Assembly: GCA_003343625.1 (NCBI GenBank) | Contig: QAKV01000008.1 | Location: forward strand, 5,316 to 69,315 | DNA from: Clostridiales bacterium | Lineage (GTDB): Bacteria; Bacillota; Clostridia; Lachnospirales; Lachnospiraceae | Length of the DNA: 64,000 nt | Direction: 5' to 3' | Shown here: in pieces, positions 61,403 to 64,000 of the stretch | Numbering within the stretch: position 1 is the first letter of the stretch | Layout of the letters: each line of letters starts with the position of its first letter | Program-made: the position numbers and the translations under genes | Notes under the pieces: model-generated | Database searches by the model: none | Told to the model about the DNA's origin: nothing | What the model saw: only the letters and a program-made list of their open reading frames with translations

Positions 61403-62092
61403 TTATCGGTTCCGCAGATACAGAATCGCCTCATAGGCGGCCTGCTGTTCCGCCGCTTTTTTCGTCCGGCCTTTTCCGCTGCCCAGGCAGCGGCCGCCCA
61501 ACAGCACTTCCACCAGAAACTCCTTGCTGTGATCCGGGCCAAGCTCCCCTTTGAGCTCGTATTCCAGACGGCACTCTCCCTCCGCCTGAACCATCTCCTG
61601 CAACACCGTCTTGCTGTCGTAAAACAGAATCTTATTCTCCAGATCCGACAGCACAAAACGATGGATGAAAGCGTGGGCCGCTTCGAAGCCGCCGTCCAGA
61701 TACAGCGCCCCGATCAGCGCCTCCATGGCGTCCGAAGTGATGGATTCCCGGTGTCTTCCTCCCGTGGCTTCCTCTCCCTTGCCCAGGAGCATATATTGCC
61801 CCAGTTCCAGTTCTCTGGCGCAGTAGGCCAGCGCCGGTTCGCAGACCATGGAAGACCGCAGCTTGGTCAGCTTTCCCTCCGGAAGGTTCGGGTTTTCGTG
61901 GAACAAAAAGTCGCTGGAAATCAGTTCCAGCACCGCATCCCCTAAAAACTCCAGGCGCTCGTAATCCTTCAGCTTGTTGATCTTTTGTTCATTCGCATAG
62001 GAACTGTGAGTCAGCGCCTGTTTTAGCAGGCTCTTTTCCCGAAACCGGTAGCCGATCCTGTTCTCCAGTTCCTCCATCGTATACGTTCCCAT
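61403..62092 (-). CDS. rnc: Ribonuclease III
   Basis: RNase III cleaves double-stranded RNA, including rRNA precursors. The 229-residue protein has the signature YERLEFLGDAVLELI with the catalytic Glu/Asp, a second acidic site at TSDAMEALIGALYLD, and a C-terminal dsRBD (LQEMVQAEGECRLEYEL to KKAAEQQAAYEAI). It lies downstream of the acpP-rnc hairpin and directly upstream of smc. Confidence 0.97.
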   Translation of the reverse strand: MGTYTMEELENRIGYRFREKSLLKQALTHSSYANEQKINKLKDYERLEFLGDAVLELISSDFLFHENPNLPEGKLTKLRSSMVCEPALAYCARELELGQYMLLGKGEEATGGRHRESITSDAMEALIGALYLDGGFEAAHAFIHRFVLSDLENKILFYDSKTVLQEMVQAEGECRLEYELKGELGPDHSKEFLVEVLLGGRCLGSGKGRTKKAAEQQAAYEAILYLRNR

Positions 62093-62120
62093 TTTTCGTC
62101 TCCCAACTCAACGTTCAATA

Positions 62121-62169
62121 AAAACGCCGCGCTGCCGTCTCCCCTCCGGGAGACGGCGCTCTGCGCGGC
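62121..62169 (-). terminator. Long hairpin between acpP and rnc
   Basis: On the minus strand GCCGCGC and an inner CCGTCTCCC arm pair with GGGAGACGG and GCGCGGC, then a T-run (GTTTTTATT) follows. It probably ends plsX-acpP transcripts, fully or in part, before rnc. Confidence 0.75.
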
Positions 62170-62176
62170 ACAACCG

Positions 62177-62410
62177 TCATCCTTTTTCCGCCCTTTTGAT
62201 CAGCTCCACCGCTTCTTTGACGGTCGTGATTTTCTCCGCCTCCGACGCCGGAATCCGAATCTCAAAGGCATCCTCTATTCCCATGATGATCTGATAAACA
62301 TCCAGGGAATCCGCACATAAATCTTCCACAAAGGTCGTCTCTTCCGTCACTTCTCTCGGGTCTACACTGAGCACCTCCGCGATCACCTGTCTCAGCTTTT
62401 CCAGTTCCAT
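62177..62410 (-). CDS. acpP: Acyl carrier protein
   Basis: ACP carries fatty acyl intermediates on phosphopantetheine. The 77-residue protein has the modified serine in the DSLD motif (S35, CADSLDVYQ) and a typical acidic helix, with EIRIPASEAEKITTV at the end. It follows plsX by 1 base. Confidence 0.97.
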   Translation of the reverse strand: MELEKLRQVIAEVLSVDPREVTEETTFVEDLCADSLDVYQIIMGIEDAFEIRIPASEAEKITTVKEAVELIKRAEKG

Positions 62411-62411
62411 G

Positions 62412-63440
62412 TTATCCTTCTTCCTTTGCAGCGGCGAGGCTCTCCCTGATTTTCCCGATGATGTCCTGTTCCCGGAAGGTGACGCACTGCAAAATCGTAT
62501 TTCTGATCTCCACCGCCTTGGAGCTGCCGTGGGTCTTCACCACGAGTCCCTTCAATCCCAAAAGCGGCGCGCCTCCGTATTCCTCCAGATCGAATGCCTT
62601 GAGCGTCTGCTTTAAGGCCGGCTTGACCATCAGGGCGCCGATCTTGCTGCGCAGGGAGGTCATCATCCCTTCCTTCACCTTTCTGATTAGAGTCGCTCCC
62701 ACGCCCTCATAGAGCTTCACGATCACATTGCCCACGAAAGCTTCACAGACGATCACGTCCGCATATCCGGCAGGGATCTCCCTGGCCTCAATGCTCCCGA
62801 TGAAATTGATATCCTGGCAGGCTTTCAGCAAGGGGAAGGTCTCTTTGACCAGGGCATTCCCCTTTTCCTCTTCGGCGCCGATATTGACGATGGCCACTCT
62901 GGGGTTTTTCACGCCCACCACGTGTTCCATGTAAATGGAACCCATCCGCGCGAACTGCACCAGATGCGAAGGGCGCGCATCCACATTGGCCCCGCAGTCG
63001 ATGAGCAGCGACACTCCTTTTTCCGTGGGGATCAGCGGCGCCAGAGGGGGCCTTTCCACGCCTTTGGCCCGGCCTACCAGCACCTGTCCGCCCACCAGCA
63101 CCGCTCCCGTGCTGCCGGCGGATACGAAGGCGTCGCAGTCGCCTGACTTCACCAGCTCAAGTCCCCTGACGATGGAAGAATCCTTCTTTTTGCGGATGGC
63201 GTTCACGGGAGGCTCAGCCGTCTCGATCACTTCCGTCGCATTGACAATGTCCACCCGGTCTTTCGGATAGGTGCATGAGGCGAGCTCCCTTTCGATCACC
63301 TCTTCCTTCCCCACCAGACAGACCCTGATCCTCTCGTCCGCCTCTACCGCCTGTACCGCGCCCTTTATGATCTCCGTCGGCGCATTGTCCCCTCCCATGG
63401 CATCCACCGCCACTTTCACAAATTCCGCCATCTCAGCCAT
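62412..63440 (-). CDS. plsX: Phosphate acyltransferase PlsX
   Basis: PlsX makes acyl-phosphate from acyl-ACP for phospholipid synthesis. The 342-residue protein has the family segments VKVAVDAMGGDNAP, DAFVSAGSTGAVL, LIDCGANVDARPSHLVQFA and CEAFVGNVIVKLYEG. Starts at 63440 (MAEM) and 63431 are both possible; AAAGGA fits the former. It has its own promoter at 63530-63558. Confidence 0.96.
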   Translation of the reverse strand: MAEMAEFVKVAVDAMGGDNAPTEIIKGAVQAVEADERIRVCLVGKEEVIERELASCTYPKDRVDIVNATEVIETAEPPVNAIRKKKDSSIVRGLELVKSGDCDAFVSAGSTGAVLVGGQVLVGRAKGVERPPLAPLIPTEKGVSLLIDCGANVDARPSHLVQFARMGSIYMEHVVGVKNPRVAIVNIGAEEEKGNALVKETFPLLKACQDINFIGSIEAREIPAGYADVIVCEAFVGNVIVKLYEGVGATLIRKVKEGMMTSLRSKIGALMVKPALKQTLKAFDLEEYGGAPLLGLKGLVVKTHGSSKAVEIRNTILQCVTFREQDIIGKIRESLAAAKEEG

Positions 63441-63622
63441 CCGTCCTTTCCTGAAACGTTCACCTTCATTCGATGCGCGCGTTTCTTCACGTTTTTGCCG
63501 CCTTCTTCCAACAGGCCGACATTATTTTAACTATACTAAACTCCGGGAAAAAAGTCAATGATAGCGCTTCTCTGTAAATTTTTATGCGGTAAGAAGAAAA
63601 GTCCTGGCATATAAATGAAATA
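63441..63622. other. Intergenic region upstream of plsX
   Basis: It contains the plsX promoter and no other recognisable gene or site; no FapR-like operator (TTAGTACCTAG type) is seen. Confidence 0.5.
63530..63558 (-). promoter_or_regulatory. plsX promoter
   Basis: On the minus strand TTGACT and TATAGT are separated by 17 bases, about 90 bases upstream of the plsX start codon. Confidence 0.7.
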
Positions 63623-63734
63623 GTGTGCGCCGGGCGCGGCTGCCGTCAGGCAACGCTCTACTTTTCGCGCGAGTGCGCATCCTCAGCGGAGCGTGTTTTT
63701 TTATACGACAGGAAATGAAATTTCCTGTCGTATA
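63623..63734 (-). repeat. Intergenic structured repeat, family B, copy B2
   Basis: It has the same module order as B1 (GTGTGCGCC, GCGCGG, TGCC/GGCA hairpin, TTTTCGCGCGAGTGCGCA, AGCGGAGCG, TATACGACAGGAAAT palindrome). It lacks the 16-18 bases that complete the first palindrome in B1. It is followed on the right by the rpmF terminator. Confidence 0.85.
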
Positions 63735-63739
63735 AAAAA

Positions 63740-63775
63740 ACTGCCGCATCGGACTCTTCAAATCCGTGCGACAGT
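63740..63775 (-). terminator. Rho-independent terminator of rpmF
   Basis: ACTGCCGCA pairs with TGCGACAGT (one mismatch), with further pairing of GGA/TCC inside. On the minus strand it is followed by a T-run that merges into repeat B2. Confidence 0.82.
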
Positions 63776-63782
63776 TCCCTTT

Positions 63783-63965
63783 TTAAGCTTCTACCTTCAC
63801 GATTTCACGCTTGTTGTAAGAACCGCAGGCCTTGCAAACTCTGTGAGGCATCATCAGTGCGCCGCATTTGCTGCACTTCACCAGCGTGGGTGCGCTCATT
63901 TTCCAGTTCGCTCTTCTCTTGTCTCTTCTGGACTTGGAAGACTTATTCTTAGGACAGATAGACAT
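63783..63965 (-). CDS. rpmF: 50S ribosomal protein L32
   Basis: The 60-residue protein has the L32 pattern, with a basic N terminus (CPKNKSSKSRRDKRRANWKM) and a zinc-binding set CSKCG and CKACG. A four-cysteine L32 is the zinc-containing form. It has the usual place upstream of plsX. Confidence 0.96.
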   Translation of the reverse strand: MSICPKNKSSKSRRDKRRANWKMSAPTLVKCSKCGALMMPHRVCKACGSYNKREIVKVEA

Positions 63966-64000
63966 CGTTACACCTCCTTATTCGCGTTAAAGACATCCAT

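Overview
The window is chromosomal DNA of a Clostridia bacterium, most likely a Lachnospiraceae member. The evidence is the Firmicutes gene order rpmF-plsX-acpP-rnc-smc-ftsY-ylxM-ffh-rpsP-khpA-rimM-trmD-rplS-lepB-rbgA-rnhB, several family-typical proteins (a DUF5688-like protein, a YtvI-type permease, a short MKGYY peptide), strong GGAGG ribosome binding sites and many ATGA stop/start overlaps. No rRNA operon, phage, insertion sequence with a transposase, or CRISPR array is visible. One tRNA is present. Most genes lie on the minus strand, so operons read right to left.

Layout. (1) 1-9365: the start of an unknown gene runs off the left edge. A free-standing NAD-dependent DNA ligase (ligA copy 1) follows, then a coupled seven-gene minus-strand operon: GNAT, NdpA-like protein, yaaA, bcp, rluF, ligA copy 2, metA. 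Two complete ligA genes therefore flank metA. (2) 9577-18990: an AT-richer island for xylosides. It holds a GH120 beta-xylosidase, a divergent AraC regulator, a YitT-type membrane protein, a GH3 glycosidase and a sugar ABC importer without an ATPase gene. (3) 19003-25910: a truncated duplicate of an MTA/SAH deaminase gene, bioY with a BirA-type operator over its promoter, and an operon of a three-domain mannose enzyme, purine nucleoside phosphorylase, cytidine deaminase and the intact deaminase. (4) 25950-36010: mixed single genes, including a YtvI-like permease, a ferritin-like protein with a Cys-rich tail, gdhA, an SH3-domain protein, tRNA-Arg(CCG), a short DUF5688-like protein, a 34-residue peptide and a lactonase-fold protein. 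(5) 36218-42886, plus strand: XRE-cupin regulator, potABCD polyamine importer, an RluA-type synthase and a NYN protein with two LOTUS domains. (6) 42922-46212: a two-component system. (7) 46325-64000: the conserved core of translation, secretion, chromosome and lipid genes, with three departures: ilvA between ftsY and ylxM-ffh, TrmD fused to a GNAT domain, and two lepB genes around rbgA.

The least explained signals are two families of structured intergenic repeats. Family A (two 133-bp copies around rbgA) ends in the Shine-Dalgarno sequence of the next gene. Family B (three copies) sits directly on the T-run of Rho-independent terminators. They share short modules. The tRNA-Arg gene also lies inside a 13-bp long-range inverted repeat that ends in a T-run. 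Ordinary housekeeping functions are assigned from recognisable motifs. Promoters, repeats and operators were read by eye and have not been tested.
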